Assembly: GCA_022385755.1 (NCBI GenBank)
Contig: MU278357.1
Location: 124,001 to 188,000 of the forward strand
Source: Trametopsis cervina
Lineage: Eukaryota > Basidiomycota > Agaricomycetes > Polyporales > Irpicaceae
Length of the DNA: 64,000 nucleotides
Direction of reading: 5' to 3'
Shown: in pieces, positions 35,525 to 47,179 of the stretch
How the letters are laid out: every line of letters starts with the position of its first letter
How positions within the stretch are numbered: the stretch's first letter is position 1
The notes under the pieces: model-generated
Database searches by the model: none
What the model was told of the DNA's origin: nothing
What the model saw: only the letters and a program-made list of their open reading frames with translations
Translations under genes and position numbers: made by a program

Positions 35525-38362
35525 TCAGAATACCCCAACAGCCCGCAGAGGTTCAGATCGTTCTGGCACCAAAGTTGTCCGTGTATGTGGCGATGACGAT
35601 GACGATGTTGGTGCTGGTGTTGTATTGTTTGACCGCTCGAATGCCTGCCATTTAAGATCCGTTTCGAGAGGTTCTCTCGCGAAAAGAATAAACAGACGGT
35701 CCGATAGGTCCCCCAGCTGGATGAGCCGTATTGTATTTGTTCCGGATTGAATCACAGGGGTAATGTCCAGAGGGCCATCCTGAGGGCCCTGCGAACGGCA
35801 CGTTAATGACTTAGGTAAGCTAGATAGAATATGTTTACCATTTGTTGAGGGAGAAATATGTGATGTGACGGCTGCCCAGCGTTTGTTTCTACCATGAGTT
35901 TCCCCCGCTGGGGCCATTCCGTAGGGACATCCCGCAATGCGTTGGCGAACTGCTCAGCGGAGGATCCAGCCTGTTCGTAAACCTCCTTGATCTGCGCTGC
36001 GGACAGGCAGAGAAGGAAAAGACGCGCGTAAGATGGGCTGGGGCTGAGTTCGCGTAGGAGGCCACGGCTGCAGTCAGCACATACAAGGGTTTATATCAGA
36101 TGACTGACCTGGGATCTGTTCGTCTGTTAATCCATCTACGTAACGCCGCATCCAATTCCCCCGCCACCTCGAACGTAAGATCAATAACATCTGCTGTATG
36201 CCTTCCGATAACAGCGTGTAGCACATTCGGTAAGGCTAGGGGAGAGGCTTCGACAGCGGGAGGAACTGAGGAATTATCCTCAGTTATTGAGGCAACAGGA
36301 GCATCGTCAGCGGGTAGAAGATTAGGAGTATCCTCAACTGGGGGAGGATTGGGAGTATCTTCAACTGGAGGAGGATTAGGAGTGTCTTCAACCGGCGCAA
36401 GATTGGGAGGGTTGTCAACTGACGGAGGACTGGGAGTGTTTTCAACCGGCGGAGGAATGAGAGTATTTTCAGCTGGTGGAGGGACAGAAGCGGCTTCAAC
36501 AAGAGGAGGCGGAGCAGTGACAGTGGTACGTGAAGAGACAGATGGTGCGATGAGCATGTCAATGGCTGACGAAGCCTCATCACTAGTCGAAGATTTTATA
36601 GGCGGCACGGCACTTCCTACACCTGCGCACGAGGCATCTTGCAGCATCATCTCCTCACCCTCACTTACGATAGAATCTCCCGCCGTGGGTACATCATTGC
36701 TGTCCATCTCTTCGTCAATAACCATGTCTACTTCCATCGAATCGTCTGACTGCTCTAGGATGGTTTCGATATCCGGCACGTGGGGTGGTGCTGAAATGGT
36801 GGAAACGCGTGCGGCCTGCGAACCGCTCTCAGGCGGTTCCGCTAATGCCTTCTGGCTCGGGTTCTCATTCCCTGTAGAGGCTAGGGATGAGTCAGTCACA
36901 TTTCCGGCCTGTTCTGAGATGTCTGCCATATGAGCGGCGGTGGCAGTCTCATCGGCGGGATCGACAGGCATGGATGAGGGTGCTTCATCGTTTCCAATCA
37001 TCTGTTTCTCCTGTGTGCTCGTAGATGATACGCGATCGGCTCCAGATGTCACGGTTATCGCATCCAGGGGGTGCGTGGTGTCAGGCTGGACGTTCGCCGG
37101 GACGTCCGGCACTGGCGGCCCCTTGTCTGCGTTCGATACAGGGGGATTTGTAACGGTGGAAGGCGGAGTAGGGGCGTCCAGAGGTCGGTCCACAGTTTTC
37201 CCTCGCACACGTCGTGGGCTGGTTGGGGTAGTTCGACGCGCTGCAGCAGTTGAAGAGGCACTGGCTTCTGATAAGATCGAGCGTGACCGTGTAGAGCGAC
37301 GCATCGCTCTGGGCTCGGTTGGTGCGGTCGCAGGGGACCCTCGCTTGGACGATACGCGAGGCATGCTTGGTGGGGGTGTGCTAGAGTGTTGCCTGTCCAT
37401 TCCTGTCTGAGTCGTGTCTTCAATTAATAAGGACCGCGTATCGGTCAACAGATGTACAGGGTCTTCCTGCGCAGCGCCCGAATCTGTCTTTTCACGTAGC
37501 TCTTCCAAATTATCGCTCGTTCGTGAATCAGAAGCTTGATTTCGTGTTATGGTCATGGTGGATGCCATCTGGGTCTGGGTAAGGGAAGAATGGCCTTCAT
37601 TCGGCTGCAACTGGTCTCGGACGTCCTTGGCCAGTTTCAGGAATTGGAGGCACTGATCATCTGTTATGAGCGACATGACACGGTTCTGAAGGACTTCGAC
37701 ATCCGCCTCTGGGTCCCGCAGTCGAGCGTTCTGTGTGATAACGGGGACAAGCAGTCGCTTTGCCTGAGCAATCAGATTATGCTGCGCATGAATAGATTCG
37801 GGAAGTCTGTTACCGCCATTTTGTACCTCTACATTGCGCATAGACGGCAAACTGTTGTCTTCCTTTTTAGCACAAGCGTTCGCAACTGAGTCGCTTACTG
37901 CGGACTGCGTAGTAGACGAGCCATCGTTCGCCTCCGAAACACTCTTATGCTCTGCTTCAGCGAGAGCAGAGGCAATGAGTTGGTCTGCCTACGTACAATT
38001 GGACCCCAGATCAGTTTGGTGTGACGAGACTAGCCAGGACTAGAACTGACCAGGTCATTATTCGATAAATTGGCCACACTCCCAGAGGCTCCTTCAGTTG
38101 CCCAGTCCACTTCCATGGGTTCGTCCTCTTTTTTAATACGGAGGGCACTATGCTCCTCAATTTTCATTGGACTGATTCTGTGCAGGAGGGAAGTTGTGGG
38201 TTGTTCAATGCGGGAGAGCAATGAATTCCCCGTCGACTCTTGCTTCGTGGCACTATTTCTCGTCCACGAAAGGTTGGGATAGAACTGCCTCCGATTATCC
38301 TCTCCGGTAGGCCTCCCAAGAGCCGCTGCATAATGGTGATTGTCAAGATAATCACGCGACAT
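35525..38362 (-). CDS. Large disordered protein with PINIT-like C-terminus (copy 1)
   Basis: Four exons, 38051-38362, 36109-37988, 35839-36067 and 35525-35788, join in frame to give 894 aa. Start MSRDYLDNHHYAAALGRP. The N-terminal third holds a KIEEHSALRIKKEDEPMEVD stretch with a ψKxE-type SUMO-site look, and helices such as NLIAQAKRLLVPVITQ and FLKLAKDVRDQLQ. The middle is long and Pro/Ser/Thr-rich with a 9-residue repeat. The C-terminal 150 residues look folded: LHAVIGRHTADVIDLTFEVA, ARLFLLCLSAAQIKEVYEQ, then PLDITPVIQSGTNTIRLIQ and LSDRLFILFAREP. That last pattern resembles the end of a PINIT domain of PIAS/Siz SUMO ligases, but no SP-RING follows. The gene at 40082 ends with a similar block. 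A nuclear or chromatin role is inference. Confidence 0.72.
36321..36482 (-). repeat. coding 27-nt tandem repeat (six units)
   Basis: Six imperfect 27-nt units in direct order, encoding on the minus strand a 9-residue unit close to PPPVEDTPN. The units keep the reading frame, so copy-number changes would alter protein length without breaking it. Confidence 0.85.
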
Positions 38363-38728
38363 GCGGCCTTCGCCTTCGCTGGACTACAAAGACCAGACGA
38401 ATTCAGCTTGATGCCGGAGTTTCTTCTCCACAACTTGACTACAGATCCCCTTCCGCGAATGCTCGCCTTGCGGTGTAGACCGGCACGGACTAGCAGGACT
38501 TATCAAGCTCTGGGGCCTTTTCACGACGTGGTTTCGGTGATGCAATGAAAGAGCAAATGCCAGGGGCTCAGCTCGGCTGAAGACTCGAAGTACGAGAGCA
38601 AAGCGCATAAGCGCCTATAAATGCGTCAAGGAGAATGTGCTGCGGGGTATATATGTACATCGAAAGTGCTCGTAATTAGTCTAAAACGTTAAGGAAGCGT
38701 CCACGTATATGAATGGTTTCCAACTTCT
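38363..38728. other. intergenic
   Basis: 366 bp between the start of copy 1 and the stop of the cytochrome-b5 gene, both on the minus strand. Promoter of copy 1; nothing else seen. Confidence 0.45.
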
Positions 38729-39568
38729 TCACTCCGAAACCAAGAATCCAACAAGACAGCCGTCTAGCATGTAGTCAATGTTCACCCAAGAATGCGTTAA
38801 TGCTATAGACGTATTGTAATGAGCATAGCGAGAGTGGGTGCGAATGGATGATTACTCACCAAAGAGCTTTGTACCATCACGGCCAGCGACGCGCATCAAC
38901 TCCTTCTCACCGCCTGGGTGGTAGGGAAGATATGCAGTGATGTTGTAGACTTTGCCACCAAACGCTGACCACGCGTCCTCACGTTTGTTATGAACTTTCA
39001 GCATCGACGGCGTTACTCTGGTAAGGCTGTCCACACCCTATGTAATCTGTGATCAATGCCACATATATCATCATGGAAGTAAAATACTCACCCGTAGATC
39101 AACACCGGATTTCTTAAGGTTCGCCCAGTCCAGCGGACCATGCCCTGGAGCAAGTGCAACTTTCTTCGACTTGGAGGGCTTGGAGGGGATCTTGGTCGTA
39201 CTAAGTGGTACAGAGAGAGAGCCGCCACTGCTGGACGGGACTCCGAGGGTATTCGACCCGCTTGAGGAAACAACTCCTGGCCGTCTGGCGGCAAGCCCAG
39301 GCATTGGAGGGGGAGGCATGCGGTCCGTGTCGGTCAGGATACGAGGAATAACTGGCTCGTCGTCTTTGGGCTGCGACTCTATTCGTTGAGCACTGTTGAT
39401 ACTGGGGAAAGCAGGCGGCTCGTCGTTATCATCGTCCTCTCCCTTGACCGTGTCGTTGTCATCATCGCTTCCTTCGTTCGCCGATGGAGAAACGATACTT
39501 GGTACTGGTTGCGGGCTGGAATCCTGCGCGGTTCCGTACGAGAGCCAGCTCCGTAGATATGAAGTCAT
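38729..39568 (-). CDS. Cytochrome b5-like haem-binding protein (Irc21-like)
   Basis: Electron-transfer protein with a C-terminal cytochrome b5 domain. Start MTSYLRSWLSYGTAQDS at 39568. The first 130 residues are acidic and Ser/Pro-rich and end with PSKPSKSKKVALAPGHGPLDWA-type sequence. The b5 domain reads RVTPSMLKVHNKREDAWSAF, GGKVYNITAYLPYHPGGEKE, then MRVAGRDGTKLF; after an intron it continues ALTHSWVNIDYMLDGCLVGF. The His of HPGG and the His of THSWVN are the two haem ligands. Three exons are visible, with introns near 39040-39090 and 38790-38870. The arrangement (N-terminal linker, LDWxxLKKSG, then b5) matches the b5 part of cytochrome b5 reductase 4 and yeast Irc21; there is no reductase domain. 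No membrane anchor is visible. Confidence 0.88.
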
Positions 39569-40081
39569 TCGTATGCCGCTGCTCCTTAGACCCGTAAAAA
39601 CAGTGGGGTGAATTATTATGGAGAGATTGGCACTCCCGAGTAGTAGACGAGAGAAGAAGATGAACTCCCGCATATATGATCGGTACTGCGATGAGCAATT
39701 ATCAGTCACGTGCAGCACAACCCGGCAGCAGTCAAGTGAACATGCCGTTTTTTGGAGTGGTTTGTCGCTACAAACGGTCGAAACTATCTGGGTTTGAACG
39801 ATCAGTATCTCAGTTGTCCTCCTCTCTTCCACCTATGGGTGTTGGGCCACTGTAATTAAGAACTCAGCTGAATGCTAGAAACCCATTTCATTGGTCCGCG
39901 ACCAAGCATCTTCCTATTTTGGTGAGGGCGCGTTGTGAGCAGATGCAACAGGTATGTTTTGTCGTTTCTTGCCTTTGCATGTGTCTACCTCGAACTGTTG
40001 CATGCCTTGCGCGCATTCGTTGTCGCTATCTACACGCCAGTCCCCTGCAAGCATGCGCTGAATCCCAGCATCCCACCAACA
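39569..40081. promoter_or_regulatory. divergent promoter region
   Basis: 513 bp between the cytochrome-b5 start (minus) and the second PINIT-like gene (plus). No gene seen. Confidence 0.4.
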
Positions 40082-43000
40082 ATGCATAGAAGGATCTCGA
40101 TAGCCGACGGTCCAGGGCCTTCTCAATTCCCACCGTTGAACCTGACATCCTCGCCCTCCTTCAATGACCCCTCAGCCATGGCCAGCGATGCTTACAGGAA
40201 TAATGAAAAACTATTTCCGCTCCTGCGACAAGGTCTTACTGAGGAGAGCAAGTTCGTCTTGTCTGCGAATAAGCTGTCTGCGTGGATGAGCGTCGACAAA
40301 GCGTTCTATACATCTGCCAGACCATGGGTGAGTGGTGGACGTTCGCGTTTTGCGGTTCTCTGCTCTTAAAACCTAATACACAGATAGTCGGATTCCTAGA
40401 GGTGATTACCTGCGAAATGCACGAGTCTGGATCAGCTTTCAGCTCACCACTTGTTAGACAGCGCAAGCGACGCTTTGCAGAACGTGTGGGATTACATTGC
40501 CAGGCCCACGTCCGTTTCATATTTCGCAATGTCCGCCACAATTCTCCGCCTTTGTAGAAGCCTACCGTAAAATGGTGCAGACAGTTTGGCGATTTGATCA
40601 TCTATTCATTGAGTTGGACCTCCGAAGTGAGTACTTTCAATCATTGTATACATCCGGAATGCCCTTTGACCATCACTCGACCTCAAAGAGCGATTGGAGA
40701 TGCTATTCCGCAGCGTTGACTTGCCACAAGCGATTCCTCCTTCACTGTCGATGCCTACTCAGGTGCGCCCGTCAATGGTATCACCAACCACCCCATCCAC
40801 ATCCTTTCCGACGACCAGGACCGCGTCGCCGTCAGGCATACTCTCCGTGTCTAGTCCGGTATCCTCGATTGGACCTCAGGCTGCGTTGCGCATCAACACC
40901 TCTTCTCCTTACAACTCACCCCAGCACATATCTGCAGAGTCTGTTCCGATTCCTCCTACCCTTACCGCGAAGGACCCGACTTCGGCCAGGCAGCCCCAGC
41001 CTGCAGCGCGTCCATCCCCAATAATAGTCACGCAATCGCCTTCTGGTGTACCTTCCCGCCCTATACCTGGACCTTCGTCTACCCCTGCGACACCGGTGCC
41101 ATTTGTAACACCTGCGCCGCCCGCAACACAAACGACTGCAAATTCTCCCATGGCCTCTACGTCATTGCCTTCGCCCTCGATGAGTCCCACCATGAGTCAA
41201 GCGAAGCCGAAGGCAAAGGTCAAGAAGAGGCTATCAAAAAAACTCAGCACTGTCGATTTCCTCGAGAGTGACCTTGAATGGTTTCTGCAGCAGCAAAAGG
41301 AGAAAGAGAAAGCGAGCACAACTGAGATTGAGAAGCAGAAGGAAGTAGAAACGGCGACTCAGCAGGATGTGAAGACGGAGAAGGAGGACGAAACAGCGAA
41401 GCAGCAGGATATGAAGGAGAAGACAGGACCCGGAGCACTGGGTACTGCAGACCAACCGATTGATGTCGATGACGACGACGACGACGACATACCACAGGAA
41501 CCTCCAGTAGGAATTTCTCCTGAGACACCCATGGATGTTGCCACAGAACCTCTCAGACCCAAACTCGAAGATGTGCCACAGACGTTGTCGGAAGATGTCA
41601 TAATGAAAGAGGCCGTCGGGACCGCTGTCGGGAATGCGCCAAGTGAGCCACCGCCAGGAGGCCAGCACGCTGCGCAGTCAGAGCCGATGGTTGCCGAGGT
41701 GCTCGAAGTAAAAAACGAACCACCACCGGACGGTCGCGGTCATGTTGAAGCGACCAGTGCCACAGAAGCTTCACTCGCACCGCCGACGAGCCTTGAGGGT
41801 AGCCCCCAGCCGATGGAAGTTGATACACCCGAACAGCCTCCTGCGGCTTACCTTGGCGTGACGCCCGCAGCCGTACCCGCGGATGTGCACATCTCAATCC
41901 TTTCTCAGGAGGACTCAGTCGCAACCTCCCCACAAACAGGCCTGGAACGCGTAGGTGGACAGTCATCTGCAACTACAACTCCTGCACCTGTGACTCCTGC
42001 AACTAGAGCTTCTCCACTTATAACTCCTGTGCCTATAGCTCCTGCACCTACAACTCCTGTACCTACAGCTTCTGGATTCCCAGCTCATGCCACACCCGTA
42101 GCAAGCGAAGCATCAATGCGATCGTCACTCGTGGTTTCGTCCCCCCACGTTCCTGAGATTTCTGAACAAAAATCGATACCGAAGAGTCCTATAGAGCCCA
42201 ATAGTAGTACAGTCACGCTGTCGCCTGTCTCATCAAGACCGACGGTGAAAGGAAGCAAGAAAGGCCCTCCCGGCATACGAGACACCCCCGCTAAACCGAC
42301 TAATAGTCCAACGTCGAGGACGTCTCACCAGCTCAATGAGGTATCGCCTACTGCATCTCACTCCCGTCCACCCTCTTCGGAAGTGCTCGATTCTCCGATG
42401 TCCTCCACGCCCATGAGGAAGAAGAAGAAAAAGAAGCGTCACGGACCGCCAGGAGTCAAGGCAATCGATCTTGGTAGGACGATGTCGCGTTCGTCGCATC
42501 CTCCTAGTCGCGAGAGTAGCCCGGAAGCCCCGTTGATGTCCGTTGTCGAGGACAATGCACACCGCTCCGGAACGCGACATCCCTCTCCTCTCGATTCCGA
42601 CGCCGACGAGCCTCTAGCGGTCCGGAAGCCTTCACACAGGTCATCCGAGCCAAAGCCCGCCGCGCAGCTTGTGGCTCCCATTTCTTCGCCACGTAGCGCT
42701 TCTCCTCCAACTCGTGGCAAGACAAACGATGACGTGCAGACCAATGACTCAGGGCGGAGCAACCGAGCTCTAGATGATGTAGAAATGCACAACAGTGTAA
42801 GTGATACTTTGTGGACATCGTTGCGCATAGACATTGAGACCGTAGCAGGATGACATGGACCTAGAAAGCGCTTCTTCAACTTCGAGATCTACAACTGGAG
42901 CCATACCTGCTAGCAGCGTACTAAATGCTGGGAGCCAGGCTGAGCAAGCTGTAGATACGTTGGTTTCGCCTTCTCCCGCCCCTCGACGTCCCAGAGACGA

Positions 43001-43946
43001 CGACAGTGCTGCTAACAAACAGGCAGACAATGCAGCGCCTGTTCAGCGTAACTTGCACGACTACACAGTTGCCGCATTTACGAAGGGAACTTTCGTATAT
43101 TCCCCGGTGGTAACACCACCTCCTGTAGGCCAGCACTCGGAAGGCGCTTCCACGGGAGCCACACTCGCCTCGCCTCACCCTGCCCACGAGGCCGATCTTG
43201 ACCCGAAGTCAGAGTTACAGCTTGCCAGACAGCCTCCTCCGTTACCGCGCGAGCGAGTATTTGACGATCATATGCTTGTTCTAAGCTTTGCGCGCGGTAC
43301 ACCACGCTCTTCTCCCGTTACTCTTGCATTCGAGCTCAACGAGAATCACATGGGGATGCTCGAACGTTGGAGTCGTAGATATGAACCTTCGGAGTAAGTT
43401 CCCTCAATATCTGTCCACTGCTTATACAATACTCATGTGAGTATTTAGGGTGCCTACCGACCACTGGTGTTTGTCTCTAGCGTGTCACCCCTTCTCTGAG
43501 TGCTCGGGGCAGCTGTTCAACTCAGATGCAGCGTCTGCCCCCTCGATCTTCGGGAAAGCCCCGATTCCTTGGCCCCTGACAGCCCACCCTCGCGCTGCGT
43601 TGCATCATGAGCAACATGCTGGAGTCACGTTCCCGTTGACATCGTTCTCGGTATGTTAACCCAAGATTGACTTATGCTTTGTGTGCTTATGCCCCTGTAG
43701 ATCATTGAAGATAACCTTGTGGACCTGTCAACGATGGTTCATACAGGTAAAAACACGATCGAAATCACTAGTGCTCACGGAGATACTCTAGATTATGTTT
43801 TTGTCATACATCTACATTCTCCGACTGCGCATCAGCTCGAGAACTTGCGTAGATGGAGGAACGGAGATGTAGCCTGGCGCAAACTCTTGGGCAGTTTCGC
43901 GAAAATACAAGTGCCGGACTTCGCAACGCTATTGACCGTTCATTAA
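40082..43946 (+). CDS. Large disordered protein with PINIT-like C-terminus (copy 2)
   Basis: Seven exons, 40082-40327, 40384-40401 (18 nt), 40458-40626, 40689-42796, 42849-43393, 43449-43650 and 43701-43946, join in frame to give 1177 aa. The N-terminus folds as an all-helical block (NNEKLFPLLRQGLTEESKF and later FVEAYRKMVQTVWRFDHLF) with a CRTCG motif. The middle is a very long Pro/Ser/Thr-rich region with an Asp run, Glu/Lys-rich helices (QQKEKEKASTTEIEKQKEVE) and basic patches (RKKKKKKRHGPPG). The C-terminus is folded again: PTDHWCLSLACHPFSECSG, then IIEDNLVDLSTMVHTGKNT and LDYVFVIHLHSPTAHQLENL. That last block parallels the end of the gene at 35525-38362. MASDAYRNNE at 40178 is an alternative start. 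Probably nuclear; function unknown. Confidence 0.72.
41971..42072 (+). repeat. imperfect coding repeat, Thr-Pro-Ala/Val-Pro units
   Basis: About 100 nt of degenerate repeats of the form ACTCCTGCACCT / ACTCCTGTGCCT, encoding TPAP and TPVP-like units inside copy 2. Confidence 0.6.
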
Positions 43947-46900
43947 AATACGCTATCTTTTTCTTGCTCCTTGTAATCATGTACATATGACTGTGTGTGT
44001 ATTAGGAAGTCTTTCTTGGCGGTAGTAGTATGTATATAGCCTATCCTTGACACGAACATATTCAGCGTCTGTGTCTCTTAACATGTGACCAGTGTGACCG
44101 TGATGCGGTACACGTCGACTCTCACCTCAACTGCGTACTCGTTTGTCTATGTCGGCAATAACGAACACTCTGCTAGACTGAACGTCGCTCAACGGGACAT
44201 ACACTCAATTCACAAATTCCGCTCATCAATCAGCTCTGGATCGGGTTTCGCCAATAGGCGTACTTCATCGTTTCCTGTTTTCTCTCTTTTTCTGTCTGTT
44301 CGAGCTCTCGTCAACATGATCTACGCTGAGAAGCCCTATATCCTTTACCAATGTCGAAGTTGACAAGTCTACATTCGCCGGCACCCAATCTCAGGAGCCT
44401 CAACACGCAACCCACACCGATAGTAGCGACAGGATACCTGAGCAAATTGGAACCCCCCTCGTTCGGTGGGTTTTATGCACAAAGATGGTTGCTGACTTGA
44501 CTGGGACTCGAAGGAGCAATCTATGCTGTTACCCACCCCCAGGACATGACATGATGCGGAGGCTCCTCGTTAGTCCAGAAGTAATAGCGTATTGGAATAC
44601 GTCGCGCGACCGTCCTACTCTCAATAATATTCATATTGAGTATTACCTCACCTGATTGCATTGCCTTCTGCCGTCAACGTGGATGAGTCTCCTTCAACTA
44701 TTATGCGAATCCTTCTTTGACGAGCACACAGCCATGCCACTATGCACTGCCTAATAAATTGCCGGTCAGTGTTTCATGCTTCTATTTTTTTCTCACTTGC
44801 GTACTAAATGTAATACAAGGACATGTGGAAAGTACCCTGCCTACATCTGTGGCCGTTGCTGTGTACTTGCCATGCAGGCTGCTTCGATGTCTGGCATGTT
44901 CTTCATTGGAGAAGAGAAGAACAGCGACAGTGGCATTGCAATGGTTCCGGCACAGCTACCCTCTCTCAGGAATGAAAAGAAATTGCTCATAATGCGCCAC
45001 CATCCCTGCCATGCTTACGAAAGAAGCATAGCCATGGGCGAGTGTGCAGTTGCTTAAGGTGGTTCGTATGCACTGCCGTTTCACAGGTTTCATACCTACG
45101 TCTTGCATTCTATCGTTGCTGCGGTATGCATCATAGCTTATTTAATCATTAGCAGCGTTCTTATATGAAAACCGTCCTATAGATGCTGGTGGGACGTTGT
45201 AATCGCGCGGCTGACGTAAAGCACTGATCACAACGCCCAACCTTCGTTCCCCTTCATATCCGTCAAGGCCATTCCAGCCGTGGTCCTATATACATTTGCT
45301 GCCTGTGTCAGGTACAATGATATTTCTCCCGCGAATCCTCACCGAGACACGAACAGGAGGGCGACATTCATCTCCGTGTGGCAGCTCATCCCACCACCAT
45401 CGCATGACCGCCCGTAATCGATATGTTCCGAGGCCCATACCCCCGTACTATCATCTACGAACTCCAGTGGCTGGCGCAAGCGGTCCGTGGGTCCGACCGG
45501 AATTCTATCACGGCCCAACGACAAGAAGCAGCACGGCAGTGCCTGCCCTCCCAACGAGTCCACACGCGAAGCTGATTTTGAGTTCATCAGCGGTCCGAAC
45601 GCGAACAAGTGCTGAAACACCCATGGATTGTCCTGAATGCATTTTCCCTAGTATATGTTCCCACTGTTCCCTTCCCCTCGGTTCGATCACTAAGCCTGGG
45701 GTGCAATATGGTCTTCCTGTTCGTATGGCGTACCATCTTTAGATATCACCTTCCTTTCTCGACCCTCAAGTCCGCAGTTTTCTGAAGGTTCTTCAGGGTG
45801 TGGCGATACGATTCACTTCTGGTTGACGATGCGCCACACGCTGCCACCCCACAGGCGAGACCACTGACCGATGGGCGAGACCACTGGAGGCTGAATTACA
45901 AGGCGATCCTCTGGACATCCTCATGCTCGCAACGCGCTTTCCACGGCTTTGTACCTTGCACCGTCATGTGCTGCCGTTACGCGTGAACCTCGCCGCATGT
46001 TGCTCAGGGCTAGACTCGCTCTATTGCGCAGGCCAATACGAACAGCAAGTAAGACATGACGTCGCTGTCACAAGTCTCCGGCTATCTCCCCCCCCAGGTC
46101 GACTACTATATCCTTCAGAGAAACATGCAGCAGCAATCGACCACTTGAAGTGAAATGATGAAGACCGCTTCATTATTACCTCTCTGTGAATCGCCACGGT
46201 GGTACAAAAGCCATGCTTTCGGCCATACACCATCGGTCCGATATTGAGTAGCAACCGCCATGGCTTCGATTATGTTTTTAGCTGCCGTGCTCTATGAACT
46301 TGCTCTGCAAGCGAGCACACTATCGACCAGTACTGAGATATCCACCGCCAAAGACAGTTGACAAGTCTGTGAGTGTTCACGGCATAGCATTGACATATTT
46401 AATAATCATGCCGTGCAGCACACATGCTTTCCAAACTCTCGTAAGATATCTGGTGCAGAACTTCTGGATGCCACTACATATCGGTGCCCCAGTAGAATAC
46501 CCGTAATGCGGAAGTAGCTCGTCCCACAGCTCATTTGTGGAAGCAATGCATATGATGCACTGGCCAATGTCGAGAACAGCCACTGAAGCCTGCTTTCTGA
46601 TATGGACACGGGAGCGCAGATCGGACGCCGAGAAGCGGCGCCAAGAAGTGTTCGTACCCTGACTCACGAAGATGGGAACTCCTCCATTTCCCCTCCATCT
46701 ATCGACATGAGACACGTGAATCTGCAAATTCCATTCATACCGCGAACGCAAGCCTTTACGTTCCTGCTAGGGATAGGGCTTTTGAGAGGAAAACTGCGCA
46801 CAGTACAATAAGCTTCTAGCCGCGTCGATGTCCTGGTCGATAGTCCTGTCAGGTTCAAACGTGTTTTCTTTGCTGCTCGTTGTATTCGGGAGGTAATCTC

Positions 46901-47179
46901 GCCCTAGAAAAGCGTTTATGAAAGGAACGCTATAGTACCTATTCATGGGAGGTTGACAAGTAGCTAAATTTTCACCTCGGCAAGCAATGACCCGAAATAG
47001 AGACAGGTCCTGGTGAGCGAATCGTGCATGTTTAGCCACCCTAATATCTAATATCGGTTTACGTTCTAGGTAACGGGACCTGAAGGATGAAGGACGCATC
47101 CCTCATGTTTGCCACCAGTTCAACAGCAGTTAAAAAACTGGGTCATGGTCGTCTTGTATCTCTATCTTTCAACATCGCA
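43947..47179. other. 3.2-kb gene-poor region
   Basis: The longest stretch here without a supported gene. Several frames of 80-150 codons exist (for example 45296-45742 plus and 44776-45057 plus), but none shows a domain, convincing splice continuity or low-complexity typical of the neighbours. It may hold decayed genes or an unrecognised non-coding transcript. Confidence 0.4.

Noticed and set aside
35500..35530. tRNA-like B box (GGTTCGATTC) on the minus strand
   Set aside because: The flanking bases do not form a T-stem, and no acceptor stem or A box lies at the right distance.
36100..37410. Long plus-strand frames opposite the PINIT-like copy 1
   Set aside because: They mirror the Pro/Ser/Thr-rich coding strand; low-complexity sequence leaves the opposite strand open by composition.
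45296..45742. 148-codon plus-strand frame as a decayed zinc-finger paralogue
   Set aside because: I compared it by eye with the gene at 47180 and found no convincing similarity in any frame.
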